A stretch of DNA of 64,000 nucleotides from Hemibagrus wyckioides (GCF_019097595.1 NC_080713.1:8606199-8670198); one strand, 5' to 3'. Shown: positions 43,201 to 63,510, counted from the first letter of the stretch. Translations and numbers: made by a program. Notes: a model not told the origin generated them from the sequence alone.

Positions 43201-46200
43201 GTTCCTGGTCTGCAGTGGTCAGTATCTATCAAAAGTGGTCCAAGGAAGGAACAGTGGTGAACCGGTGACAGGGTCATGGGCGGCCAAGACTCATTGGTGC
43301 ACATGGGGAGTGAAGACTGACCCGTGTGATCCGATCCAACAGACGAGCTACTGTTGCTCAAATTGCTGAAGAAGTTAATGCTGGTTCTGATAGAAAGGTG
43401 TCAGAATACACAGTGCATGACGGGTCAGGGCTGTTTCGCAGGTGGTCATGATGTTATGCCTGTTCAGTGTATATGATATGAAACAATAGCCCAGGAAAGA
43501 ATATGTATCTTGTCAGTGTCCTCATCTTTATCTAGCTACTGCTGTCGTTTCCTCTCCAGCAAGAAAACCCGAGATGAAGAGGTGCTTCTTAACGGTCACG
43601 TAAACCTTCAGACTCCAAGAAATGTTTGAAAAACATGACCTTTCACATGTTGAGGAGAGACACAATTTATTTTATAACAAAACCTAAAGAAAAGCTCACT
43701 GAACACATGATTATGACTAGATTAGAGATCCTTTTGCGGGTAGAAATGAGTGGTCAGTTATGAGTCACAGGAAACAAACAAACACCACGGATATGTGGCC
43801 CTACATCATATATTTGGACAATTCTTTCATTCCAGTCATGAACTTGAGTGATGAAGCTGATGCTAAGAAAACAAAAGTCACACGCCATGCTGCTAGACTC
43901 TCATAGCCAGACGTTCAGACAGAGGGCAGAAGGTCTGGACTCCAAAGCAGCTTTTCAGTGTCATGTTTAGGATAGATTGATCATTTAAGAAAATTGTGTA
44001 AATGAATGAGTCTGTACAGTGAACTTCACATCATTTGGAATATCCAGCGCTTAGCTGATGCTCATAAGCACTCAGTGTCCCACAGCCTCTATCTGCTTTG
44101 TGTAAAGAATGTTTTAGTCTGCGAAACTACATATAGCTTATGCTTTATCATGCTTATTAAAGCATTGATGCAGGACTTCTGTTGGATTATTAGCTTTCAC
44201 AAAGGGTATCTTCTTATAGTATAATATGCACTTCATTCTAACCCTGACCCTCAATTGTGTGGAAAAACTGTCAGTGATGCTGCGTAATCCTACATTATCC
44301 CACAAAACATGATAAATAGCATCATATGCAGCTTATGAGAGTCTGTGTGTGTGTTTTAACTGATGGGTTTTTTTTTTCTTCAAGGATCACAACGTTCCCC
44401 AACACGCTGAATAAAGACGACACCCGTAAAGCCATCGGTATCGCCTTCACCAAATGGAGCGACGTCTCGCCTCTGACCTTTACAGAAATCACCAGTCCTA
44501 ACAAGAGTGCTGATATCATTATTGGTGAGCTTGAACTACATTAGCTCTGTATCTATCTCTGAGAATCTTCCTGATCTCCATCATCTGAAGGAGATCATCT
44601 TAATCTGGGGCATCCTTTAAGATTTTAAACAATGCATAATGAACGATCAAAACCTTAGCTGCCTTCATGATGTTATTACACACTGTCTTGTATAATATTT
44701 GATTAGAGGGTTTTTTTTTTTTTTTTTTTGTCCTGTATTTGTTTCTGACAGTTTCAGGTTTTCTGATACAGGATCATTTAAGCTGGATCGTGAATATTAT
44801 GGGGTGTCTTGTTTTAATTCAGTTCTAGCCACAGTAAACAGGCTAAATCACAAGCAGACTGAATAATAAATAAGTATAAAGTGTACATGGGAATCAAGCT
44901 GGTGAAATCGGCTCATTTATGCATCCTTAATTCAGTGTTGAAGTTGAAGTTCAAATACAGGAAATGCACACTTTGTCTTAAGTTTTGGACACAAACATGT
45001 CTTGAATAATTGAATCCAGGACAGCTAAATCGGTTCTTCCAGTATTTCGGTGACGTTTTTTTCTGATTGTTGCGGAAAAAATGCTTGATTGTGCTGCAGC
45101 TTTTTCTTCTTCAGAATTTACGATGAAACTTGCAGAAATTTTTGCACTTTTTTTGCAGAAAACTACTTGAATCAGTGAAGTTGCAAGCATAGGATCCTTC
45201 TTTTAAACTCCTACCATTTAAGACTTATATGTAATTACTTTAAATGATAGCTGTACTCGGGTTCGACACCCATGACTGGAAGAGGGCTTTGACTGACTGA
45301 TATGTCTTGGCCCAAATCTGCAGCTAATTTTGAGAAATTGCAAGCTCCTCCAAATATTGCTTGATTTTGCCTTAATTTCACAGATTCATTGACTTGTTTA
45401 TAAATTTATTTTATTTTAGCTTATGTACTTGAGCTTGTTTACTCATTCCAGCTAAATGAACAATAGGAAGTAGGTTGTGTGTGCTTGAGAATCCTGACCC
45501 TAATGTTCTCATCTAATACCTTGAGAGACTTTTTCCAGAATGTACTATAAATAAACTGCCCACTGATCAGCTGCAGATGTGTTCCGGCACAGGTTTCTAC
45601 ACGTTTAATCACACAGACTGCTGGTGGTCTCCGCTGCACCCCTGCTTTGACGGGCTGAACGGAGAGCTGGCTCATGCCTTCCTGCCCCCGAGGGGGGAGA
45701 TTCACTTTGACAACCACGAGTTCTGGATCCTGGGCAAATCTCGTTTCAGCTGGAAGCAGGGTACGCATAAAAAATGATGGTTTAGTGTACGGGGATCATT
45801 ACTTTTGTGATATTTTGTGCCTGTTTGATTTAGTGGAAGACTTTATGGATGAGACAAACCTTCATTTGTTCTGAAGCATCCAGCCCTTAGACACATTAGA
45901 TGAAGCAATACTTTTTTAAACCAAGAACTGAGTAGAGTAATTATAAGTTACAAAACATTACACTGGCTGTTTCTCAGTCCAAAAATGTATTTAAACTTTC
46001 TTCCTGAGGTAGCAATATGTCCCATATATCCCACATTAGATGTAAAAGAATAAGACCTCACAGAAATGTATATTTTATCGATTTATTACTTTGTTTTAAT
46101 ATCAAATAGAAATGTAGGCATGAAAGGTCGAGGCATTTAAAATGCCATTTATAGTATTTCTGGGTGTCATCCATATATCTGTTCTTTCTACACCACACAG

Positions 46201-49200
46201 GTGTATGGCTTAATGACCTGGTCCAGGTAGCAGCCCATGAGATCGGTCACGCTCTCGGTTTGTGGCATTCACGTGACCCCAGCGCTCTGATGCACCCCAA
46301 CGCCACGTACACGGGGCAGCGAGACATCGCTCAGGATGACATCTGGGGGATTCAGCGTCTTTATGGTAAACCAGCTAAAACCAGCTTTTGTTTTTTCTTT
46401 ACAAAAGATCATAGTGAGCCACTATGACAAGCAGCTGAGGGTGAAGGGCTTTGCACCTGGAAGTTCTGGGATGTCTTCTTCTAACCTTCTTGTCATTAGT
46501 GCAAGACCTTAACCACTAGCAGGAAGAACAAACACCAAGGAAATCAGTGTGTTGTCTTCTGTGTTGTTGTATAGTAGACCCAAGAAGTTCAGTTTGGCAA
46601 CAGGCCAGTTCATTGAGGGGCCAGCGTAGTAATAAGGACGAGGTCGACACATTTCCAGGAAGGTTTATTTAAAACAGAGAGCGAACAAATACAAAAAGCG
46701 CTCAAGACTCAAACCAGAGAGCTACCACTAATCAGGGATGACTGAAATACAGAAGAGCGACGTCGATTCGAGGCTTAAGGGAACATTAACCAAAACAATG
46801 ACAGACTGGAAATAAGGTTGTGATATGTAGCAAGGAAATGGGGGTATAAATGGTGGTGCTCTTTCAGGGTGTAAATAGGGATCGCAGGGCTGAGCTCCTC
46901 TGTCTTACATCAGTGTAAGATTTCATTTTTGGCATCCAGAGCAAAATGACTGTTAAATGTTAACAAATGTCTTAAGGTGGATTGTTTTGGATTTTTTAGA
47001 ACTAAGGAACACTAATACCTGTTGCATTATTAAGAAGTGAGGCTGGGGTTGATTTCTTTCTAGCCCAGACTGTAGATTCTGTAGACTCTTACTACAATCA
47101 TATCAGGGATTTGCTCTCCAATTGGAATGATATTTTACAGCCTGCTTTGCGGTCACTTGAGAAGGTCAATGATTGGGAAAGAGCATGTGAAATACAGTCA
47201 CAGGTTTATTAATGTGAACAAGGTGGATTTCCCAAAATTCCTTTGGAAGAGAAACCAAAAATAGTTAGACCAAGCATTTAAAAAACAAGTAACACAAGAG
47301 TACAAGCCACAGAAGCGGACGTTTAGTGTTTTTGGTTCGAATGAATGGAACACAACAGTGAGACCATGTGATATAATTCACTGCTCAATCCAAAGAGTTA
47401 AAAAATTACTAAGGCAACAAAAAAAGACAAATTAGCAGAATACGTTGAAGAGACCCTCAGTCCTAATCTGAAAAAAGGTGTGCTACCAGGGGATGGAAAG
47501 TACAGCTGAGATCATCCAAATGTTCATGAAGAACATGAAGGAGATTGGAGGAAGTCCTAAAGTTTTAACATTTTAAACCTATTATTGCTTAAAGCTACTA
47601 ATTCCTATTAATGTTCAGGGGCCTGCAAGCTGATTTAGTTTAGTTATTTTTTATGTTTAATATATCAATATACACATTTATACTCATGGCATTGTAGGAA
47701 CAACTGTGACAACCTGACACACTTGATGGTATAAATTATATGTCTTTATACCACAACACTGTTGACTTCTGATTGGTCAGAAGGTGTGGATTTATTTTCT
47801 ATAAGAGTATGGCTGTGTATTAATGTGTCGTAATACTTTATTATACTATATTAATGTTATAGTAGTGGTGAAATAATGCTGGATTGATTGGAAGGTTGTG
47901 AGCTCAGTAGTCCCAGGACTACCAAGCTGCCACTGTTGGGCCCCTGAGTAAGGCCCTTAACCCCTAACTGCTCAATTATAAATGAGATAAACGTAAGAAG
48001 CTCTGGATAAGTAGTAACTTTTTTGGCTCCATATTATAAGTCATTTACATTTGTATGGAGGATACACCACATAATTTAAGACTACTACTAAACAGATTGA
48101 ATGGGTCCTGCAGATGTTACATACACTATATTGCCAAAGGTTTTGGGACGTCTAGATGCACATGAACTTTAATAAGATCCCTTTCTTAATCTGTACGGTT
48201 TAATATGGAGTTGGCCCACCCTTTGCAGCTATAACAGCTTCAACTCTTCTGGGAAGGCTTTCTACAGGGTTTAGGTGTGAGTTTATAGGAAGTTTTGTGG
48301 AATCTCTCTCTAGAAGAGCATTTGTGAGGTCAGGCACTGATGTTGGACGAGAAGGCCTGGCTCACAGTCTCCGCTCTAATTCATCCCAAAGGTGTTCTAT
48401 CTGGTTGAGGTCAGGACTCAGGTATGGACCTTGCTTTGTGCACTGGTGTGCAGTCATGTTGGAACAGGAAGGGGTCATCCCCAAACTGTTCCAACAAGGT
48501 TGGGAGCATGAAATAGTCCAAAAAGTCTTGGTATGCTGAAGAGTTCCTTTCACTGGAACTAAGGGGTCAAGCTCAACCCCTGAAAAACAACACCTGAATT
48601 CAATGGAGGGGTGTCCCAAAACTTTTGGCAATATAAGTGTAACTACTGGAACTATTAAGACGTTTGTTTTAAGTACAGGTCGATTGTTATTTTGTGAATA
48701 TTCTCTGCCTGGTTTTATCTGTTTCTCAGGCTTCAATTCTTCTATGAGAACTGATCCACATAAGTATAAATACATGCATGCATGTGTTTTCAGGCTGCTT
48801 GGATAAGAAGCGCGTGTGCGACCCCTGGGCGCGGTTAGGCTTCTGCGAGAGTAGACGGAGTTTCATGAAGAAACACTGCCCTCAGCGCTGTGACCTGTGT
48901 TACGGTGAGATGCTGTCAGTAAAATAAAAAAATTCCAGCAGTTTTAGAGTATTTTTAGAGTATAAAAGCATTTTGGAGTATAAGAGATTTGTGTGCACCT
49001 CAGAGCCCCCGGAAGCTGGGTCGACTCCCACTCCTCCTCCTGCTAACGTCAAGATCAAGATGGTGCCTCGGGGGAAAGTAGTGGGCTTCCGCTGTGGGAC
49101 CAAAAACATGAAAGTGCCTCCAAAAGTCAGGTAGTGCACACACTTAATGCATATTTGACATTTTTACTTAAATACATTTTTCCTGAAATACTATAAATGT

Positions 49201-51570
49201 TTGTTTTTTTTTCAACAGGAATGATTGTGTATTATCCAGATAATCTGAGACTAAATCAAATCCAATAAAATCCACATTCTAAAATCACAAAAATGATAAA
49301 CCATGTTTGAGGCAAAACATAATCACAAAGACCAAATCCAAGAGAGTAAGGCAAGGAGGGCAAGACTTGTAATAGGCAACTACTAGGAATAACTGTACAG
49401 AACTTACTCCATAATATAGGAGGCAAGACTACAGGAGGCACTGTGTATGAGTGTTCTTTGTCTTTTATAGTAACTCTATATAGCAGACAGGGTGTTGTGA
49501 GAGTGTGAAGGCGGGGCTTACAAAATCGAGGGTGTATTTAGTGTTTAAAATAGAAATGAACTTCCTAAAACAAAGTCATTTTTAAGAGTACCGAAGGAAT
49601 AGAAAAAGTGGTGCAAATGGAAATTTCAGATAGAAAAGTGGGTGTTAGGTTGCTTTGTCTTATTTCTACTCACACCTGTAAGCACACACACACACACACA
49701 TAGGCATCATATGTATCCCAGGCAGTATAGTGTTGGCTTTTAGAGCACTGTTTCTCACTGAATTTTTCATTTAAAGAGTTTTTATTGTATACTTTGGCTA
49801 AAGATGTGCTGAGAATGCAAACCAACACTTAGATACTACAGCCTCTCTCCTGTCCACCTGTGACAACTACATACTAGCAGAAAACTAACTATCAGCTAAC
49901 ATGACCACTGCAAACCATGCCGGGGGATGTGGTAACGTAGTGGTTAAGGTGTTGGATCAGAAGCTTAGAAGGTTGTGAGTTTTAATCTCAGGTGTCTAAC
50001 CTAACCCTTAATGGCTCAGTTGTATGAAATGAGCTCTGGGTAAGGGATATGTAAATGACATACTATCAGCTAACATGACAGGATTTTCTGTTATAGAAAA
50101 ATAACCAGCACCCGCTTGGTGTGATTTGAAACCAGACTTGCCGTTACCACCCTGAACAATATTTTATTTAATTACTTTTATCTCATACTTTCATACTGTT
50201 TTATTCATTCACATCCATCCATTTTGTGTAGCACTTATCCTACAGCGTCACAGGAAAGCCTGGAGCCTATCCCTGGGGACTCAGTGCACATGATGGGGGA
50301 CAACCCATCACAGACACACACACACACAGTCACACACCACGGACAATTTAGAGATGTCAGTCAGCCTACAATGCACGTCTTTGGCCTGAGGGAGGAAACA
50401 TGTGAAGCATGGGAAGAACATGCAAATGAAAACCACTAAGCCAGCGTGCCCCCGAATTCATTTACACTTACGCTTAACGTTCCGGTCATTTCTCTCATCA
50501 TCGTTTGTTTTCTCCCAGTATAAACCAGTTTTATCCATCGTGAGGAAAACTTCCAGTGATTTCCAGCTTTACCTCTGTGTATTACAAGGCACTGACACTG
50601 GAGACTCCTTCACCACATCAACATTTACACCCATAACGGTTTTCAGCTGCCATTAATATAAGAGCCACACTCTTACAGAAATTTGCTGACCAATCAGAAT
50701 CAGGTATTCAAGTGTGTAGTCAGCAATACAGCATGGTTACACAGCATCAGTAAGCAATGATGAGAAATAAATGTTTTGTTCTTTTACAGTCACACTTCCC
50801 TGATGTTAGTGGAAAAAATGGCTTCTTTTAGGACATACATGGCTGCTGCTTACATTCAGACCGAGTTCCTCACTGTGGCCCCTTGCCCTTTTTTTTTTTT
50901 TTTTTGTTAAACCAAGTACTCAGTAGCTTAGCATAACTTTGGTAGTGAGGGTAAAGGGGGATTGCTTGCAATGGCATGAAAATGGAGGCGTTTTCTTTCA
51001 ATTTGCATATCATGCATATTCATACATCCGTGCATATTTAAAAGAGGGTGGAGTTTTTTTTAGTAAAAATGAATTATAAATATTAAAGTTAATATATAAA
51101 ATATGTTGTACTTGGTTTTGCTCGAAAATATAAAGAGACCGGACCAATGGTGGTGCCACTGTTGGGCCCTTGAGCAAGGCCCTTAACCCTCTCTGCTCCA
51201 GGGGCGCTGTATCATGGCTGACCCTGTGCTCTGACCCCAACCTCCAAGGATGGGATATGCGAAGAAAGAATTTCACTGTGCAGTAATGTATATGTGACAA
51301 ATAAATTTCTTCTTTTCCAGCAGCAAAGTGTGTACATTACAACAGCTCTAATATCAGTGTGATCTATTCTTCAGGTGGTATAAGGATGGAGAACAGCTGC
51401 TGACCTCCATCCCTGGCTACATAGCCATCAAAGATCGCAATCTGCGCATCGTGGCTAACGAATTCAACGAGGGGACATACACATGCCAGATCCACCGGCG
51501 CGGCAGTGTCATTTCAGCTAACTCGTGGGCCATCAGGCTGAAACCCGAGCGTCCCTCGAACAACAGTTGA
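38343..51570 (+). CDS. mmp23b: mmp23, matrix metalloproteinase-23
   Basis: Zinc endopeptidase made as a type II membrane protein and released by proprotein convertases. Exons: 38343-38429, 42680-42789, 44385-44524, 45593-45760, 46201-46365, 48794-48904, 49004-49130 and 51375-51570 (TGA); 367 residues, against 390 in human. An in-frame TGA 18 nt upstream supports the ATG. Residues about 4-21 form a hydrophobic anchor ([16 protein letters not shown]). A furin site RVKR precedes [17 protein letters not shown]. The zinc site [11 protein letters not shown] is in exon 5. A ShK-like six-cysteine module (exon 6), a Pro-rich hinge and an Ig domain (FRCG...GTYTCQI) follow. There is no PRCGVPD-type cysteine switch or hemopexin domain, as is usual for MMP23. 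Whether this is the a or b paralogue is unclear. Confidence 0.95.
38754..39198 (-). mobile_element. Short Tc1-like element (copy C3)
   Basis: Starts CACTATACTGCCAAAAGTTTT and ends TTTTGGCAATATAGTT. Antisense transposase C-terminal pieces are interrupted by deletions: 'GGTTTAGTCATGTTTTTAAC' near 38993 joins distant parts. Confidence 0.85.
40135..40200. repeat. (TA)33 microsatellite
   Basis: Uninterrupted TA run in mmp23 intron 1. Confidence 0.97.
40800..41170 (-). mobile_element. Degenerate Tc1-like remnant
   Basis: Retains the order of Tc1 blocks in decayed form: 'GACCAGATGTTTGTGCACGC', 'CTTCTGAGAAGGCTTTCCACTA', 'GTTAGGAGAGGAGACCTGG', 'TCATGCTGGAATAGGTTTGGGC'. Ends are indistinct. Confidence 0.55.
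42952..43469 (+). mobile_element. Deleted Tc1-like HTH-family element (copy B10)
   Basis: In the mmp23 intron at 42790-44384, TA-flanked, ends CACCGATCAGGCGAAACATT and GGTCATGATGTTATGCC..CAGTG. HTH region with the GATGAAGGG frameshift, common junction GTGCATGACGGGTCAGGGC, and a further loss of the GGCAGCAAAAGGGGGACC block. The rest of this intron has nothing recognisable. Confidence 0.88.
44525..45592 (+). other. mmp23 intron 3
   Basis: AT-rich and unique-looking, with a poly-T at about 44710-44729. No gene or defined repeat. Confidence 0.65.
47883..48012 (+). mobile_element. tRNA-derived SINE fragment (second family)
   Basis: 'GGAAGGTTGTGAGCTCAGTAG', 'CCAAGCTGCCACTGTTGGGCC', 'GTAAGGCCCTTAACCCCTAA' and 'AGCTCTGGATAAG'. 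The 5' tRNA-like head is missing. Confidence 0.7.
48124..48639 (-). mobile_element. Short Tc1-like element keeping the transposase C-terminus (copy C4)
   Basis: TA-flanked, CACTATATTGCCAAAGGTTT and TTTTGGCAATATAAGTG. Antisense C-terminal transposase pieces ([16 protein letters not shown] region, [10 protein letters not shown]) contain deletions. Confidence 0.88.
48794..48904 (+). other. mmp23b: ShK-like domain exon of mmp23
   Basis: One exon encodes the whole module, [18 protein letters not shown] and onward, with six cysteines ending CDLCY. Known for the family: this domain can modulate voltage-gated potassium channels. It is a regular part of the enzyme, not a separate gene. Confidence 0.9.
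49923..50058 (+). mobile_element. tRNA-derived SINE (second family)
   Basis: tRNA-like head 'GGGGATGTGGTAACGTAGTGG', 'GGTTGTGAGTTTTAATCTCA' in the box-B position, and the tail 'AGCTCTGGGTAAGGGATATG'. Confidence 0.7.
50215..50440 (-). repeat. Dispersed teleost repeat (reverse of the 15380 type)
   Basis: 'GCCTGGAGCCTATCCCTGGGG', 'CAGACACACACACACACAG', 'GGGAGGAAACATGTGAAGCA' and 'GAACATGCAAATGAAAACC' are landmark blocks of a widespread fish repeat, in the opposite sense to 15380-15625. Confidence 0.55.
51152..51304 (+). mobile_element. tRNA-derived SINE, copy 3 (5'-truncated)
   Basis: Starts at 'GTGCCACTGTTGGGCCCTTGAG' and runs to 'GTAATGTATATGTGACAAATAAA'. Same body as the copies at 775 and 1014; the tRNA-like head is missing. 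Confidence 0.85.
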
Positions 51571-52483
51571 TGGTGACGGAGAAGCACTTACACTACCTCC
51601 TGCACTCTCGGCCACTCAGAACGACTCATTACCTCACATTCAGAGTCTCTCAGTGGAGGATTTCATGGACCGGGTTCATTCAGTCGACTCAAGCTGCAAC
51701 ACAAGGGCTGTATGATAGAAACTTTAAAAAAAAAAAAAAAGTATGCATATTATTGATTTGTTTCTTTGCCGAACAGCAGAAACGTATTTTTATTCTCTCA
51801 AGCTCATGACATCAAGGTTAGCGACTTAAAATAGGATTACGGGATAGCATTTTAGAAATCCGTTGTATTTTTTAAAGCAAAAACGGTTCAGTATCCTGTC
51901 TCAAAGTGCTCCAGTGTGTTCTTGCTACATGCAGGCCTGACCCCCCCCCACCCCTTTATATTACAGATTACCTTTTTATGTTTATTTTACAAAATATACA
52001 GTAAACAAGACAAAAAAAAATCAGTGAGGAGACATTTCATAAGCCATGCTGCAAAACAAGAAACAGGAAATAGAAAGTAGTAGAGAATCAGACTCTGTGA
52101 AGAACATCCACACATAGTTAACACATTTGCATTTTTTAATTTTTGTATTAAATCTATATTTAAACAGTCATCTATTATGAGAGAGGAATGAAGCAGCTGC
52201 GAGAACTTTCTTTTCTTTTCTTTTTTTTACTTGTAATTAAAGGAATGCATCATAAACATGTATCTGTGTTTATTAATAGTATTTTCACGTCACAGCTGCA
52301 GGGTCACCAGTTCATTTCTGGCTCGGGTGATGTTTTACATGTGGGTTCACAGGTTTCCTTCAACGTCCCAAGAACATGCCAGTATGTGTGTTAGTGTTAG
52401 TGATGTGTCTACCTGTGAATGAGTGTGAATACGCTCAGGATCCACCATATCTCAGGATGAAGCACTTACTGAAGAGGAATAAA
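51571..52483 (+). other. mmp23b: mmp23 3' UTR
   Basis: Runs from the TGA to an AATAAA at 52478-52483, the first good signal found. It overlaps a dispersed-repeat fragment (about 52290-52490), so the signal may have come from the repeat. Confidence 0.45.
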
Positions 52484-52523
52484 TGATACACCAGGTTGCC
52501 ATATAGGTCACTTTGTAGATGTA

Positions 52524-53112
52524 CACCGATCAGGCATAACATTATGAACACTGATTATCTCCTCATCATGGCACCTGTTAGTGGGTGGGATATATTAGAC
52601 AGCAAGTGAACATTTTGTCCTCAAAGTTGACGTGTTAGAAACAGGAAAAATGGACAAGAGTAAGGATTTGAGCGAGTTTGACGAGGGCCACGACCTTGCT
52701 GGATCAGAGCATCTCCCAAACTGCAGCTCTTGTGGGGTGTTCCCGGTCTGCAGTGGTCAGTGTCTATCAAAAGTGGTCTCTTTCAGCAGGATAGTGCGCC
52801 ATGCCACAAAGCAAAAATGGTTCAGGAAAGGTTTGATGAGCACAACAATGAGTTTGAGGTGTTGACCTGGTCTCCAAATTCCCCAGATCTCAATCCAGTT
52901 GACCATTTGTGGGAGGACAAACAAGTCTGACCCCCACCTTGCAACTTACAGGACTTAAAGGATCCGCTGCTAACATCTTGGTGCCAGGTACCGCAGCACA
53001 CCTTCAGGGATCTAGTGGAGTCCATGCCTCGATGGGTCAGGGTTGTTTTGGCAGAAAAAGGGGGACCAACACAATATTAGGCAGGTCATCATAATATTAT
53101 GCCTGATTAGTG
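52524..53112 (+). mobile_element. Tc1-like HTH-family element keeping part of the catalytic domain (copy B11)
   Basis: TA-flanked, CACCGATCAGGCATAACATT to ATAATATTATGCC..AGTG. It joins the HTH region directly to a segment with the second catalytic Asp (FQQDSAPCHKAKMVQERF) and SPNSPDLNPVDHLWED, then to the C-terminal end. The acidic residue after NPV is Asp rather than Glu. This is the only copy here that shows what the family's catalytic half looks like. Confidence 0.88.
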
Positions 53113-53206
53113 TATAATTACTGTAAATTACTGTAATTAATTACTATACTGACTTCAGCTTGCTTGTATACAAACTACACAGTTTGGGACCTCACAGGTC
53201 TTATAC

Positions 53207-53380
53207 TATACAGCCAAAAGTATGTGGACACCTGATCATCACACCCACCTGTGACTGTTGCCTTTGCTGTTAAAATAACCCCTAATCTTCCAGGAAGTTT
53301 TTCCACTAGGGTGTGGCTGTTGGGATTTGCTCATTCAAGAGAATGAATTCACAAGAGCATTAGTGAAAAATATTTATGGA
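53207..53380. mobile_element. Degenerate Tc1-like end fragment
   Basis: 'CTATACAGCCAAAAGTATGTGGACACCTGATCATC' resembles the left end of the remnant at 28515. Only about 170 bp are recognisable. Confidence 0.5.
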
Positions 53381-54138
53381 CGTGACTGACAAATGACTCG
53401 ACATAGCGTTTTTAGTACCTCTGATAATCAGTTTCATTTCTTACAAATACTCTACACCAAGCATCGAATAGATAGACAGTCTGCTGGATTGGTTTCTTTT
53501 GTCCTGTAAAAAAGAACATCACCTAATACTAAGTGCTGTAAGAATACGACCCTGAAAAATTAGTGTGCTATTAAGCTATAAATGGTCTGCCTGTGTGCAA
53601 AGACAGATGCTGAAGAGTAGAAACCAGTGTCTCTTCTGCAGACTTGGACACGTAAGAATTCGTCACAGACAGAACCGTTATATTCTGAGGAAAAAGGATT
53701 CCAATGATTATATTCATACTGGTTTATTCAGAAGGGTTTAGGTCCATTCCTCCAGCATTCCGAGTGTCTGCATAAACACACCACACACACACACATACAC
53801 ACACCCTCCCTCACTCGCTTAGGATAATGTAAACAATTAGAAGAAAGATCCTTTCCAAAATTCCAGGATCTGTGTTAAATTGCAGCACTGTGCTCAGACG
53901 CCTTTTTCTTTTTTTGCCCTCACAGCCAGGCCCTAAAGTGAAAACCCTGAAATACTGGAATAGTTTTGACCAAAAAATTACACAATTTTTTCCCCTTACA
54001 GCAAATAATAACTGTTAAAACATGTAGAGGATGAAGTTATTTTTCTATGCATCTAATTTAATTGAGTAAAGAAAAGAGAACAAACCAGTGTGCTTAAAGG
54101 TCAGGCCACGCCTCCTACCCGAGTCTTATTCCAAACTG

Positions 54139-54677
54139 CATCGACCTGGCATAACATCATGACCACCTGCCTAATATTGTCGGTCCTCCTTTTGCTGCCA
54201 AAACAGCCCTGACCTGTCATGCACTGTGTATTCTGACACCTTTCTATCAGAACCAGCATTAACGTCTTCAGCAATCTGAGCAACAGTCTGTTGGATCGGA
54301 TCACACGGGCCAGCCTTCGTTCCCCACGTGCATCAATGAGCCTTGGCCGCCCATGACCCTGTTACCAGTTCACCACTGTTCCTTCCTTGGACCACTTTTC
54401 ATAAATACTGACCACTGCAGACCGGGAACACCCCACAAGAGCTGCAGTTTTGTAGATGCTCTGATCCAGTCGTCTAGCCATCACAATTTGTCCCGTCATC
54501 AAACTCGCTCAAATCCTTACTCTTGTCCATTTTTCCTGCTTCTAACACATCAACTTTGAGGACAAAATGTTTACTTGCTGCCTAATATATCCCACCCACT
54601 AACAAGTGCCATGATGAGGAGATCATCGGTCTTATTCACTTCACCTCTAACTACACATAATGTCATGCCTGATCGGT
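54139..54677 (-). mobile_element. Deleted Tc1-like HTH-family element (copy B12)
   Basis: From CATCGACCTGGCATAACATC to 'GTCATGCCTGATCGGTA'; common junction, antisense linker and HTH. Lies in the convergent mmp23-pcyt1a spacer. The rest of that spacer (about 53.4-54.1 kb) shows only a short (CA)n near 53785. Confidence 0.87.
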
Positions 54678-54895
54678 ATATATGCTATAGTTTTAAGCTC
54701 TGAGGTGTGTTTTTTATAGATGTTACAGTGTCAGAAACCACATACTCCGAACAACTCGACTCTAAACATGTCATGGCTGATGAAGGAGATCTGGAGTAAG
54801 TAAAAACAAACAAACAAAAAATAAAAACATTGTAGTAAATCACATACAATTAAAACCAGGACAAAAGCAGAATCTGAAAAGCAATAAGAATTCAA

Positions 54896-55803
54896 TTTAT
54901 TTGTAACACAAATGAAAGACATCGATTATAAAGTAAACAGGACAGAATAATAAAATTAAGATCTTTAAAAATAGTCATTTGACCTTGAATACACATGCTA
55001 TGGCTTTCGCCCTCACAGTGATCAAATTTCCATAAAGGCAGTAATTCCAGTGTTTCGTCACCAGCGTGTGGTCTACGCTGGGACAGAAGGGAATGTAATA
55101 AGCTTTAAAGGAACAATTCGGCCAGAAAGATTTACACAATTGTTCAGATGCAACCGATTAGCTGAGCCATCAGTTTTTGATTTAAGTTTTGGACAAAATC
55201 TGGCTCATAGGCATGGGATGCTTATAGCTACCAGTTTAGCTACTAAGTTCACATCACTTTACCCTGTGTGCATTATTAGCACTGTACAAATGACAAAAAT
55301 ACACTAAAACTCATCGCTAAGTCATTTCATATGTGTTCTGATAAACTGGTAGCTATAACCTTTTCCTTTGTTAGCTAGAACTATGGAAGCATTCACCAAA
55401 CATACGACTAGACGGAGAGGTACCCTTCATTTTTGGCTTCACTTTAAGAGGTGCACGTGTGCGTGGATTGTTGGACGTAAGGTACCAAAAAAAGGACCCA
55501 ACAGAACAAAATCTAACGTGTGATGTGACAGTAATACAAAGAGTGGTGCAGTGAGAGTCATACTGGATTTAACAACTTGTGCACAAACCGAATGTGTATA
55601 AAAGACACGAAAACAAATACTGATTAAATCTGAGAATCATTTCTTTCCAGGAGCATTCCCTGGTCCTTCATACAGTAATTAATGCACCCCAGTGAAGGAG
55701 TCCTCGTCAGACTCCTACGCAAGATCAACGTAAAGCCGTGTTACAGTTTAGGACTCGAACTGGACACTGTGGTCTGGAGGTTTAAAAGCGGAATACAATC
55801 CCT
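54896..55803 (-). other. pcyt1a: pcyt1a 3' UTR (approximate)
   Basis: Downstream of the pcyt1a stop on -. The first reverse AATAAA (TTTATT on +) is at 54896-54901. No ORF or repeat of note. Confidence 0.4.

Positions 55804-63510
<7,707 letters not shown>

Larger units (their letters stand above)
46366..48793 (+). other. mmp23 intron 5
   Basis: 2.4 kb with a SINE (47883-48012) and a C-type Tc1 copy (48124-48639). The segment about 46560-47620 contains long untranslated AT-rich sequence that may be an old interspersed repeat, but I cannot classify it. Confidence 0.65.
49131..51374 (+). other. mmp23 intron 7
   Basis: 2.2 kb with (CA)n at 49684-49701, SINE fragments at 49923-50058 and 51152-51304, and a dispersed repeat at 50215-50440. 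The stretch 49225-49545 looks like repeat-derived sequence of unknown class. Confidence 0.65.

Noticed and set aside
45577..45592. In-frame Met upstream of the mmp23 exon at 45593
   Set aside because: The acceptor CACAG at 45588-45592 and phase continuity with exon 44385-44524 show it is intronic.
55050..55307. 85-residue + frame downstream of pcyt1a
   Set aside because: No recognisable domain; it lies antisense in the probable pcyt1a 3' UTR, with no splice partners found.
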